From Chloroflexota bacterium (GTDB taxonomy: Bacteria > Chloroflexota > Anaerolineae > J102): 13,871 bases of DNA. The stretch's first letter is position 1; the number at the start of each line of letters is the position of its first letter. The translations under genes were made by a program, and so were the position numbers. A model generated the notes under the pieces. The model worked only from the letters and a program-made list of their open reading frames with translations, searched no databases and was not told where the DNA came from. The stretch spans positions 1 through 13,871 of the forward strand of contig JAADFV010000423.1 of the NCBI GenBank assembly GCA_013152695.1, in the 5' to 3' direction. Shown in pieces: positions 1 to 8,174 of the stretch.

Positions 1-142
1 GGTAGGCTTTGTAGGTGGCCTCGGCCTTGGCTTTCTTTTGATAGTAGGCCCGGTCTTTCGTGGCGTAGGCGCTCGGCGCCACCAGCACCTGGGTTACGGC
101 CTGTTCGATGTCCTGCAGGGGGATGCGCGTGAGGGCGGTCAT
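1..142 (-). CDS. Partial unknown protein, N-terminal 47 residues
   Basis: This is the 5' end of a minus-strand gene that leaves the window at base 1. It starts at the ATG at 142-140 and begins MTALTRIPLQDIEQAV. The visible part is mostly helical and rich in Ala, Lys and Tyr, with AYYQKKAKAEATY near its end. I do not recognise it from sequence. Its neighbour is a KfrA-like coiled-coil protein in divergent orientation across a gap rich in inverted repeats. That arrangement recalls tnpS/tnpT pairs of Tn4651-like transposons, where tnpS is a tyrosine recombinase, but this is an inference from layout only. The frame stays open upstream of the ATG as far as I read it (about base 255) without another ATG, so the start is not certain. 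Confidence 0.5.
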   Translation of the reverse strand, partial: MTALTRIPLQDIEQAVTQVLVAPSAYATKDRAYYQKKAKAEATYKAY

Positions 143-225
143 ACGTGACCGCCCGACGTTAAGCGCGTGCTGCCTGAGGTGCTCGGACGGTGTGGGCGGT
201 GCGGTGTCTGCGGGGGCATGCGCAT
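139..225 (-). CDS. Possible 28-codon leader ORF, coupled to the next gene
   Basis: A short minus-strand ORF starts at the ATG at 225-223, seven bases after a perfect GGAGG (237-233). It ends at the TGA at 141-139, which overlaps the ATG of the next gene as ATGA. The peptide is rich in Pro, Ser, Thr, His and Arg (MRMPPQTPHRPHRPSTSG...) and resembles no family I know. The downstream gene has no clear ribosome-binding site of its own, so this ORF could deliver ribosomes to it by translational coupling. Alternatively GGAGG and ATG fall together by chance. Confidence 0.3.
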   Translation of the reverse strand: MRMPPQTPHRPHRPSTSGSTRLTSGGHV

Positions 226-282
226 CCCGGAGCCTCCAGAAAGGATTGCTAAATTCAGGGCTTAGCCTACCACAGTTTTGCT

Positions 283-302
283 AATATTCAATAATGGATA
301 TT
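283..302. repeat. Imperfect 20-bp AT-rich palindrome
   Basis: AATATTCAATAATGGATATT matches its own reverse complement at 16 of 20 positions. It lies between the two divergent genes and could be a protein-binding or recombination half-site. Confidence 0.35.
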
Positions 303-348
303 GTCGAAACATAATTTTAGCGGGGGAGGGGGCTTGTCTCCCGAGTAT

Positions 349-373
349 TATACCGATAGTATCGATATACCGA
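349..373. promoter_or_regulatory. Operator-like inverted and direct repeat
   Basis: Arms TATACCGATA (349-358) and TATCGATATA (360-369) flank one central G and are complementary at 9 of 10 positions. The 8-mer TATACCGA of the left arm recurs at 366-373, 17 bases downstream. The repeat ends about 30 bases before the start codon of the KfrA-like gene and its binding motif is unlikely by chance. Autorepression by KfrA-type proteins at upstream repeats is established for plasmid KfrA. A recombinase core site is the alternative. Confidence 0.5.
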
Positions 374-404
374 CACACCGTTATGAAAGACCCGGAGGCC
401 CGCC

Positions 405-1436
405 ATGTCCGCTGCCACGCTGCAAAAACCCGATGTCCGCGCCACCCTGGAGGCCTATGAAAAAGCCGGCCAGCGCCGCCCCGGCCTGCACCAGATCCTG
501 CTCGATATCGGTCAACGCCAGGGGCGCCCCGGGCGCACCGGTTCCATTCCGCGGCTCAAACGCCTGCTCGCCGAACTCGACAACGAAACCCTGGGCGAAA
601 CGCTCCCGAAATCGGATCGCCCGGTGCCCGATCCCATCACCGGCCTGGTCACGCAACTCTGGGCGCAGATGGAAACGGAGTTTGAGGCGCTGCAGGCGGT
701 CCTCGATGCCGAGCACAATGTCCAGCTGGCCGAAAAGGACCAGGCGCTGGCAACCGCGACTGCGGCAATCGCTTCACTGGAATCCACGCTGAAGGCGCAT
801 GCAGAAACACTTGCGGAACGCGAGGCTTCGCTACAAGCGCAAACTGACACGATGGCGGAACAAAAAACGACGCTGGATAACCTTAATCAGACGCTGGCCG
901 AGACGCAGCGAAAACTGGCCAGCGCCGATGAACGTAACCAGACGCTCCATCAGGCACTGGCTGACAGCACGGCCAAGGAACAGGCGCTGCAACACACGCT
1001 CACTGAACAGTCGAAACAGTTTCTGGAACAGATCAAGGCACTGAATGAGAAACAGGCGGCCATGGAGGAGGCGCACCATAAAACGCGCAGCGATTTGATC
1101 CATTTCCGGGATCTCCATCGGGAAGCCCAGCGGCGGATCACGGCGCTCGAACCTGCACTGGCGCACGCGCAGACCGCGAACGACAGCGTGTCGGCAGAGC
1201 TTCAGACACTCAAGGAGACGCTGGCGGCGATGCGGGCGAATAGGAAAACGTTACTTGCGGATAACACCCGGCTGTTGGAGGAACGGGAAAGCCTGCAAAC
1301 AGATCTGACAACAGCCACTGCTGGCGTCAGCGCGTGTGGAGCTCGCTGCACCGCCCTGGGTGAAGAGAATGCCCGGCTTGAAACCCATTACCAGCAGCTC
1401 CTGGAAAAGCTAAACCCAGCAAAACGTTCGAAGTAA
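405..1436 (+). CDS. KfrA-like DNA-binding coiled-coil protein
   Basis: A 343-residue protein. Residues about 8-60 form a helical, Arg-rich domain that resembles the KfrA N-terminal DNA-binding domain (PF11740 type), with the segment RPGRTGSIPRLKRLL. From about residue 95 to 335 it is an almost unbroken coiled coil rich in Ala, Glu, Gln and Leu (repeats such as LAETQRKLASADERNQTL). KfrA itself is a plasmid transcriptional autoregulator and partition accessory. Similar proteins accompany tyrosine recombinases in some Tn4651-type transposons (TnpT). The start is set by GGAGG at 394-398, six bases before the ATG at 405. The inverted repeat at 349-373 is a natural autoregulatory target. Coiled coils give weak family signals, so the exact role (partition, recombination accessory or repressor) is open. 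Confidence 0.7.
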   Translation: MSAATLQKPDVRATLEAYEKAGQRRPGLHQILLDIGQRQGRPGRTGSIPRLKRLLAELDNETLGETLPKSDRPVPDPITGLVTQLWAQMETEFEALQAVLDAEHNVQLAEKDQALATATAAIASLESTLKAHAETLAEREASLQAQTDTMAEQKTTLDNLNQTLAETQRKLASADERNQTLHQALADSTAKEQALQHTLTEQSKQFLEQIKALNEKQAAMEEAHHKTRSDLIHFRDLHREAQRRITALEPALAHAQTANDSVSAELQTLKETLAAMRANRKTLLADNTRLLEERESLQTDLTTATAGVSACGARCTALGEENARLETHYQQLLEKLNPAKRSK

Positions 1437-1606
1437 GTTCCCCGAACGAGACCAGGGCCATCAGGTCTTATGTGTGATAGTTCATTAGCTACTTACTGTG
1501 ATGGGCCGTTCATACCCCGATGCCAGAAGGACTGGAGTTGGCCGACAACGGACTAAGGGGCTGATCCTAAAATAAGAATTCACTAACAGGCAGGAGACGA
1601 CCGAGG

Positions 1607-1620
1607 CTGTGTGAAAACTC
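1607..1620 (+). repeat. IS1182-family left terminal inverted repeat
   Basis: CTGTGTGAAAACTC is exactly complementary to 3258-3271. It lies downstream of the transposase gene. Confidence 0.85.
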
Positions 1621-1772
1621 AAAAATATCGCTAAGGCTGGACTATTCTGGACTAGTTGAGTATTTCGCACTTGCACGAGACGTTCTGAGCAGATATTTGT
1701 CTATGTCGCTTATCCGTATCGGATAGATTCTCGGTCCGGTAACGCGCCCGATAATAGCGATCAAAGAAGCAG

Positions 1773-1792
1773 ATGCAGGCTTATGCCTGCAT
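1773..1792 (-). terminator. Hairpin over the transposase stop codon
   Basis: ATGCAGGC-TTAT-GCCTGCAT is a perfect 8-bp stem with a 4-base loop. The loop contains the TAA stop codon of the transposase gene. Only a weak T-rich stretch follows, so it may act as a terminator or as a barrier to read-through from outside. Confidence 0.45.
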
Positions 1793-3214
1793 TGCCTTCA
1801 TTAACTCAACAGGACCCAGTATTTTCATCACCCGCTTCAGATTATAAGCAAGGACATGCAAACTCATTTCTGCACTGACTCGCTTAATGGTTTTCATTTG
1901 GAAGTGAGTAGATCCCATCCATGACTTGAGAGTCCCAAAGGGGTGTTCCACGGTGGACCGTCTGACCTTCATCATGTCAGGCGCACGTTCCATTCTGGCC
2001 TCAAGCTCATCCAGTATGGCTTCATGTTCCCAGCGACTGATACGCCTTTCTTTGCCGGGTGTACATTGTGATTTGATGGAACAGCGCACGCAGTATGAAG
2101 ACCAGTAACGCCTGATCGTCTTGCCGCTTTCCAGGCGACAACTTCTGAAGATGGCGCGTTCACCCGCTGGACATTCGTATTCGTCATCCTCGGAGTGGTA
2201 TATAAAATCCTGTTTTCCAAACAGGCCTTTTGCCTGATTACCCGATGTATACGATTTTGGAAGATAGGTTTTAATGCCTGTTTCGTCACAGGCTTTAATC
2301 TCTTCACCGCTATAATAACCGCGATCAGCTACTACGGTTAAATCATCCGCTGACAATATGGACTTGGCCTGTACAGCCATATTAGCCAGCTGTTTGCGAT
2401 CGTGCCCTTGATTGGTAACCTCATGTGCCACGATTATATGGTGCTTGCTATCCACCGCTGTCTGCACGTTATAAGCGACCATCCCGGTTCCACGACCACT
2501 GGTCGCCATGGATCGGGCATCCGGATCGGTTAACGATATTTGTTTGCCAGGCACCTCTTTGAGCTGAGCTTGAATGTTATTCAGTTGATTAACCTCTTTC
2601 TTCAGTTTGCCGATTTTTTTCTCCAGGCGTTCAACTTTATGTTTTGACGTGGCTAGTTCCACTCGATCCGCAGTGGCAATCTGCCCTAGGGGCCGTGCGA
2701 TACTTTCATCGATTTGTTTAAGTCTGAGTTTGATTTTGGCGTGGGTGAAATTCCGGTTTCGATTATTGACGACCTTGAACTTGCTGCCATCAATCGCCAC
2801 TAATGAATCGGAAAACAAATCCAGCTTACGGCAAATTAATACGAACTCTCGGCATACCTGGGTAATGGCCTTGGTGTTATTTTTTCTAAAATCAGCGATG
2901 GTCTTGAAATCGGGTGCCAATCGGCCGATCAGCCACATCAGCTCCACGTTACGGCCCGCTTCCCGTTCCAGGCGGCGTGATGACTGTATGCGGTTCAGGT
3001 AACCATAAACAAAGAGTTTCAGCAGGGTGGCTGGATGATAAGCGGGTCGCCCAGTGTTGGCGGGCTCAGTTTTGAAGCCGATTCCTGAAAGGTCAAGGCT
3101 ATCGAGAAAGACGTCGATCACTCTGACCGCATTTTCTTCAGCGATATAATCGTCGAGCCTTTCAGGGAATAATGTGGCCTGGGTTCGAGCTTCGCCCTCG
3201 ATGAATCCGGTCAT
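1781..3214 (-). CDS. IS1182-family transposase
   Basis: A 477-residue DDE transposase that cuts and joins the ends of its own element. The N-terminal half carries the family hallmark GRPAYHPATLLKLFVYGYLN (55-74). Likely catalytic residues are Asp142 (AIDGSKFK), Asp297 (VVADRGYYSGEE) and Glu423 (RSTVEHPFGTLKSWMG). A Lys/Glu-rich coiled coil at about 185-220 is the usual insertion between the first and second Asp. A Cys-rich patch (CPAGERAIF, then YCVRCSIKSQC) lies near 348-384. The length is normal for the family and the frame is intact, so it may be active. The ribosome-binding site is weak (AGG nine bases or fewer before the ATG). The gene is transcribed away from the metabolic cluster's 3' end and is unrelated to it in function. 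Confidence 0.9.
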   Translation of the reverse strand: MTGFIEGEARTQATLFPERLDDYIAEENAVRVIDVFLDSLDLSGIGFKTEPANTGRPAYHPATLLKLFVYGYLNRIQSSRRLEREAGRNVELMWLIGRLAPDFKTIADFRKNNTKAITQVCREFVLICRKLDLFSDSLVAIDGSKFKVVNNRNRNFTHAKIKLRLKQIDESIARPLGQIATADRVELATSKHKVERLEKKIGKLKKEVNQLNNIQAQLKEVPGKQISLTDPDARSMATSGRGTGMVAYNVQTAVDSKHHIIVAHEVTNQGHDRKQLANMAVQAKSILSADDLTVVADRGYYSGEEIKACDETGIKTYLPKSYTSGNQAKGLFGKQDFIYHSEDDEYECPAGERAIFRSCRLESGKTIRRYWSSYCVRCSIKSQCTPGKERRISRWEHEAILDELEARMERAPDMMKVRRSTVEHPFGTLKSWMGSTHFQMKTIKRVSAEMSLHVLAYNLKRVMKILGPVELMKAMQA

Positions 3215-3257
3215 TTGATAACCTATTCAATTTGAAAGTAAGATTATATCTCTATTA

Positions 3258-3271
3258 GAGTTTTCACACAG
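3258..3271 (-). repeat. IS1182-family right terminal inverted repeat
   Basis: GAGTTTTCACACAG is the exact complement of 1607-1620. It lies upstream of the transposase gene. Confidence 0.85.
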
Positions 3272-3272
3272 T

Positions 3273-3536
3273 CTGGACCCAAAGCGGACTGTCCGAACCA
3301 GCCTACGCCGTAAATCACTCACCTCGAACCAAATCCACTCACCCACGCAGATTTTCAACATCGACATCGGGACCTACCGTGACTGCGGTGGCGCCGTCAA
3401 GATCATTGCCTGTATCGAAGCCCCGGTCGTGATTGAGAAAAACCTCACCCACTTGAAGGAAAGAACCGCTACAGAGGAACCCAACCACTTGCTCAAGAAC
3501 CGAGCGCCACCCTTGGCTCAGTTCAACTGCTACTGA
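3273..3536 (+). pseudogene. C-terminal remnant of an IS91/ISCR-type transposase
   Basis: The plus-strand frame is open from the edge of the IS1182 element to the TGA at 3534-3536, with no start codon of its own. The part from about 3348 reads QIFNIDIGTYRDCGG, then AVKIIACIEAPVVIEK, then a tail with NRAPPLAQ. This matches the C-terminal zinc-ribbon-like region and RAPP tail of IS91/ISCR transposases (usually IDIETC..CGG..K.IA.IE.P.VI..IL.HL). The Y2 rolling-circle catalytic domain is absent here and I do not see it on the far side of the IS1182 element. One Cys of the usual CxxC pair is Tyr, which fits decay. It is a relic and not functional. Confidence 0.75.
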
Positions 3537-3863
3537 GAACCCGACTATTTTACTTAAGTGCGACGACGGAACTAACGTGGCAAGGATCCGGCTTGCTGTA
3601 AGTTGAGATCGGACGCGAATCACGGGCAAGGTAGGGGCGGAAAGGCCAGTAATTCGCCATTTGCGGCGAAATTCTGGGTTTTGTGCCCAGTATCATCGTA
3701 AAAAGTGATTTGTAACCACACGCTTGACACAAGTCTGTCAACAGGGCATTAATTCGTCCTATTCTAGTCGACTGCGCCGTTATCAAGCACAACAACTCAA
3801 TTCGCGTTCCGTAATATGGCGGTAAAGCAACACGCAGGCTTGGGTATTCTCAACGCGTAGAAC
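3537..3863. other. Intergenic DNA with two adjacent hairpins
   Basis: I see no convincing gene. A minus-strand ORF at 3550-3795 has no family resemblance and no good start context. Two hairpins stand side by side: TTCGCC/GGCGAA (3653-3670, 6-base loop) and CTGGG/CCCAG (3674-3690, 7-base loop). They could belong to the origin end (oriIS) of the decayed IS91-type element or mark the end of the cluster transcript. Neither is followed by a run of T on either strand. Confidence 0.4.
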
Positions 3864-5252
3864 TCACACAGCGCAAACCGTCATGACTGCATCACGCATC
3901 CCATGGATCTTTTTCTTTTCGCTGGAGCAAACCGTCGCTAAGATGGCGGAAAGCTTTGCCGCGCCATCCTCGACGAAGTAGTAGGGCGAAAGGCGCACAC
4001 GGCCCACGAAGCTCTCGACCGAGCCACTCTCATCCGTATAAACAGGCAACGAGATACGGACTGGAGACTTGTACTCCTGTAAAACATACGTTGTATCTGG
4101 ATAGGCCGAAAGCGCTTTATCAACGACATTCGACCAGTCACTTGCCGAAACGTCGTGGCCGACGACAACCCCCCGACTACCCCATGCATTCGGGGAAAAA
4201 CCCGAGGGCTTGATCACCATTTCCCGGCCTCGCTTGCTCGCGTTCCGAATAGAATCCCAGGACTGAGCCGGTCCCTGCTCGGTGATCAAGCCGGGGATAA
4301 TCGCGTGGGGCGGGACCGGTGTAGGATCAAGGATCCAGGTCGCCGGGATAACCTTTTTCAGCAATTCGAGATACTCCTCTCCTAGTGCGCTTCTCCAGTA
4401 GGCCTGAAGGGTAGGATGATGAAAGAGGGCGAACCAGAGTTTCTCCTCGAGGTAAGTCTTCGGCGCCGGTGCGAGGCGGACGCGCTTACCCTTGGCGAGG
4501 AATGCAAGAAGCTCCCACTTGGAGATGTTCCGGTGGTCGAACAGCTCCATAAAACGATAAACCGTGTCGATCGCAATAGTGCGAGACCCAACCTTTATGG
4601 AAACACTGTCCTCGGTGTACGAAAGGTCGCGTGGGTGTGCGACATGAACCTCGTAGCCCAAACCCAGCAGCTTGCAGGACAAACTCTTCATTTCTGCAAG
4701 GTAGTCCTGCGACTCGTCCGACACGACGATGACAATACTCGTGTCCTCACCGCGCCCTGGCACTGCCATTGCACTGACAAAGCCCTCTTCGACCGTGATA
4801 TCACCGATGGGCTGGTGACCGTGCCGCTTGTAGCAGTCGATCATTTGCGCTGCTAGGCCGAAGCCACCCGGCACCGAGTCCAGCTCGCAAATAGAGTAGC
4901 CACCATGCACTGGCAGCACGTCAGGCCGAATAATGGGGGGGAGCTCTCGCTTGAATGCTTTTGCGCGGCCCAGTTGCACGATGTGTTCCGGCTTCCCATT
5001 GTCGAGGTACTCTGACACCCAGGACGGAGCCCGTCCTGCAACGCTGTCAATGTAGAGTTCATTCTGCGCCCTATAAAAGGCAAGAAGGCACTGGCCCAAG
5101 TGCCGAAACCAGTCAACTTGTTCGGGCAGCAAGTAGAGTGGAGCCGGCGACGATAGGCATGGTAGAAATGATGCTAGCGCGCTGTAGGGGCACAGCATTC
5201 CGGTGCTGGTATCCGCAATGCTGCCCTGATGGTTGACGAATAGGTTGTGCAT
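3864..5252 (-). CDS. ATP-grasp-like ligase, last gene of the cluster
   Basis: A 462-residue soluble protein with no signal peptide or membrane segment. Features point to an ATP-grasp fold, perhaps a circularly permuted one. The motif ICELDSVPGGFGLAAQ (121-136) resembles the acidic/Gly loop of permuted ATP-grasp enzymes. EMVIKPSG (344-351) has the ATP-binding Lys348. YVLQEY (389-394) resembles the adenine-contacting strand. GRVRLSPYYF (417-426) follows near the C-terminus. Such enzymes join a carboxylate to an amine through an acyl phosphate. Substrates cannot be read from sequence; context suggests lysine, beta-lysine or a methylated derivative. The ATG overlaps the TAA of the upstream gene as TAATG, with GAGGAGGGG just before it, so the two are translationally coupled. 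I cannot assign a named family. Confidence 0.6.
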   Translation of the reverse strand: MHNLFVNHQGSIADTSTGMLCPYSALASFLPCLSSPAPLYLLPEQVDWFRHLGQCLLAFYRAQNELYIDSVAGRAPSWVSEYLDNGKPEHIVQLGRAKAFKRELPPIIRPDVLPVHGGYSICELDSVPGGFGLAAQMIDCYKRHGHQPIGDITVEEGFVSAMAVPGRGEDTSIVIVVSDESQDYLAEMKSLSCKLLGLGYEVHVAHPRDLSYTEDSVSIKVGSRTIAIDTVYRFMELFDHRNISKWELLAFLAKGKRVRLAPAPKTYLEEKLWFALFHHPTLQAYWRSALGEEYLELLKKVIPATWILDPTPVPPHAIIPGLITEQGPAQSWDSIRNASKRGREMVIKPSGFSPNAWGSRGVVVGHDVSASDWSNVVDKALSAYPDTTYVLQEYKSPVRISLPVYTDESGSVESFVGRVRLSPYYFVEDGAAKLSAILATVCSSEKKKIHGMRDAVMTVCAV

Positions 5253-6463
5253 TACCCCTCCTCGCGGGCTTCGAAGACGTACCGTCTCGTCTGCCGACTG
5301 ACCTTCTCGGTGTGAACGATGCGAACCAGCCGCATCTGTGGCGACGTGAAGAGATCGTTGGGAACGACCCGCGCTATGGCTGGATCAACCAGTTCGACAC
5401 CTGCTTGTCGAAAGGCATACGCAACCAGAGACGAACACGAAAACCTACTGTTTTCATCACGTCGTGCTGTAATCGACACCGGAACCCCGATCTTGGACTT
5501 GGCGATCTGCGCGGCCTCATGTGCCGTTTCGGACTCGCAATTCGGCCGGAGGTGAGCAATGGCATACCGGACCGGGAGGGCAGCGATCGAATGGGCGGTG
5601 ACCACCGAAGAAAATCCGTGGACAAAGTTGATGGTGTCGATCGCGATAGCGCTGTGAGCCCATTTTCCCCAAGGGGATGACACATGAAGGCGGATCAGGA
5701 AGACATCACCGGGCTGAACATCAGGGAAACAGGCGGCAAGCGAGCGTCTGAGCTTCCTGGAAGGAAGCCCCTGGAGCCAGAGTTCGAGCCATCGGATCGG
5801 ATGCCACGGGAGGTACCAGATATAGAAAAAGACCGTACGGCATATATTAAGCCAACGTGCTTTGCGCTCTGACCGCAGGGGGCAGAAAGGCTTCTGTGAA
5901 TAGATCCACATCCCGAGCAAGACGGAACCCGCGAACACACCAACCGTGCTGAGAGCGTATTTGGGGGGAATTTGCCCAAGCGCTTCGGCCCCAACAAAGC
6001 CGATCCCGATGAAGAAAATCGTGCCGTTAAACGCCGCGATTGCCTCGACTGCAATGTAGGTTGTCGGGGGCACCTTGCCCGCAGCCAGGACTGGCAGAAC
6101 CGTTCTGAGATATGGCACAAAGTGTCCGATCAGAATGAACCGGAAGGGTGCTTTGCTGAGGGGCGCGCGGAATGCTTCGAACTTCTCTAGTGCAGTCCGA
6201 ATGAACAAAATCCGCTGCAGCCGTCGCGACAAGAAGAAGCTGCTTAAGTCACCGATAAAGGTACCCGTGTAGACTAAGATGACAGACCACGTAGGGTCGA
6301 GCATTTCTTGGGCTATCAGAATTCCGACGACGACAAGACCGATCGTGCCGCTGATGAAGAAGCTCGTTAACACCGAAGCTTCGGCGATTGCTATCACAAA
6401 AATGAGCACGTAAATCCAGTCGCTCGAGGTGAATGTAGCGATGAACTCATTGACCTGATTCAT
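5252..6463 (-). CDS. DedA membrane domain fused to a permuted papain-like domain
   Basis: A 403-residue membrane protein. Residues 1-190 form a DedA/SNARE-associated domain with four to five hydrophobic segments and the family motif GHFVPYLRTVLPVLAAG (113-129). DedA proteins are linked to lipid flipping and membrane homeostasis. A basic, Trp-rich linker (about 195-240) leads to a domain resembling permuted NlpC/P60 or YiiX/LRAT-type enzymes: PGDVFLIRL (251-259), His270 in WGKWAHSAIAI and Cys343 in RFSCSSLVAYAF. The His-before-Cys order is the mark of the permuted fold. Members hydrolyse amides or move acyl groups. The start lies three bases after the aminomutase stop, with AAGGAGG inside the end of that gene. 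A fusion of these two domains in a biosynthetic operon is unusual and hints at a lipid or membrane-bound substrate. Confidence 0.8.
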   Translation of the reverse strand: MNQVNEFIATFTSSDWIYVLIFVIAIAEASVLTSFFISGTIGLVVVGILIAQEMLDPTWSVILVYTGTFIGDLSSFFLSRRLQRILFIRTALEKFEAFRAPLSKAPFRFILIGHFVPYLRTVLPVLAAGKVPPTTYIAVEAIAAFNGTIFFIGIGFVGAEALGQIPPKYALSTVGVFAGSVLLGMWIYSQKPFCPLRSERKARWLNICRTVFFYIWYLPWHPIRWLELWLQGLPSRKLRRSLAACFPDVQPGDVFLIRLHVSSPWGKWAHSAIAIDTINFVHGFSSVVTAHSIAALPVRYAIAHLRPNCESETAHEAAQIAKSKIGVPVSITARRDENSRFSCSSLVAYAFRQAGVELVDPAIARVVPNDLFTSPQMRLVRIVHTEKVSRQTRRYVFEAREEG

Positions 6464-6466
6464 GGC

Positions 6467-7692
<1,226 letters not shown>

Positions 7693-7693
<1 letters not shown>

Positions 7694-7932
7694 CAGGGGC
7701 TACCCCAAACCCGCAGGGATACACGCTGTATCAACTCGGCAGCCTGGAGATATTTGCCACCTTCATTCTCGATTTGTGCGCTCAAGTAGCCGATTCGCAG
7801 CCTCTCCATTTCAACAGCGTTCGCAGTGCGCAAGCGTTGGACGAGATAGGCAACTTCGTCAATGGTTAGATCCACACGTGGGTTATGTCCAGCTAATTGA
7901 CACAGGCGACTTGCGATTACATGGTTGCTCAT
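7693..7932 (-). CDS. Unknown 79-residue protein, coupled to the aminomutase
   Basis: A small, probably helical protein (MSNHVIASRLCQLAG... to ...QRVSLRVWGSP) with one Cys (residue 11), no membrane segment and no family I recognise. I chose the ATG at 7932-7930 because GGAGGGG precedes it by four bases. The frame is open further upstream to 8037, but nothing supports an earlier start. Its TGA shares an A with the aminomutase ATG (TGATG), so the two are translated together. Possible roles are a subunit or chaperone of the aminomutase, or a small carrier or peptide acted on by the ATP-grasp enzyme; the sequence does not decide. No CxxC, phosphopantetheine DSL or LysW-like EDWGE tail is present. 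Confidence 0.7.
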
Positions 7933-8054
7933 ATTACCCCTCCGCTTGTTACTGTCTCGGGCAGATAAAGACCTTGAACTGGAAGAAGCGGACCGGCAAC
8001 GGAATCGTTCGGGGATGGAACAAACCGCACGTTCCAAACCATTGGCCTGAAAAA

Positions 8055-8079
8055 GGAACGCGCGTTCCGAACTTCGGAA
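8055..8079. promoter_or_regulatory. Two overlapping palindromes upstream of the aminomutase block
   Basis: GGAACGCGCGTTCC (8055-8068) is a perfect 14-bp palindrome. TTCCGAA-C-TTCGGAA (8065-8079) is a perfect inverted repeat that shares four bases with it. They lie in the roughly 200-bp gap between the original methyltransferase stop (8133) and the small gene (7932). The inner half-sites TCCGA/TCGGA also occur in the predicted symporter promoter at 12017-12028. An operator for a cluster regulator is the simplest reading. I see no good -35/-10 pair beside it. Confidence 0.5.
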
Positions 8080-8132
8080 TGCTTTGGGTAGCCGAGTTCG
8101 ACGCGTTGCGTCAGGTCACGACTAGGGGAGGA

Positions 8133-8174
8133 TTAGAGGTCGGGAAATTCGGCAACCGCATCGGCAGGATTAGT
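8133..8174 (-). other. Displaced 3' end of the methyltransferase gene
   Basis: If the IS481 element and one copy of its GATTAGT duplication are removed, the methyltransferase frame runs on without a break. After Ser-Thr-Asn it would read PADAVAEFPDL and stop at the TAA at 8135-8133. The IS now replaces these last codons by one Leu and a stop codon made from the IS end. Confidence 0.65.
8168..8174. repeat. Target-site duplication of the IS481 element, left copy
   Basis: GATTAGT directly abuts the left terminal repeat and recurs at 9043-9049. Confidence 0.8.

Larger units (their letters stand above)
1607..3271 (-). mobile_element. IS1182-family insertion sequence, apparently complete
   Basis: Perfect 14-bp inverted repeats (CTGTGTGAAAACTC at 1607-1620 and its complement at 3258-3271) bound one uninterrupted transposase gene. 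The element is 1665 bp. The flanking bases do not form a direct repeat (GAGG to the left, TCTG to the right), so either it made no target duplication or the flanks have been rearranged since insertion. Confidence 0.85.

Noticed and set aside
381..850. Several long ORFs on both strands within the KfrA-like gene
   Set aside because: They are shadows of one GC-rich coding frame; only the frame from 405 has a ribosome-binding site and a coherent coiled-coil product.
3550..3795. Minus-strand ORF of 81 codons
   Set aside because: No family resemblance, no good ribosome-binding site, and it overlaps the hairpins next to the IS91-type relic.
5312..5680. Plus-strand ORF of 122 codons opposite the DedA/papain gene
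   Set aside because: It is the antisense of a well-supported coding region and has no recognisable motif.
7933..8132. Riboswitch (for example a lysine riboswitch) upstream of the small gene
   Set aside because: The palindromes there are short DNA-type operators; I see no multi-helix junction or conserved lysine-riboswitch core.
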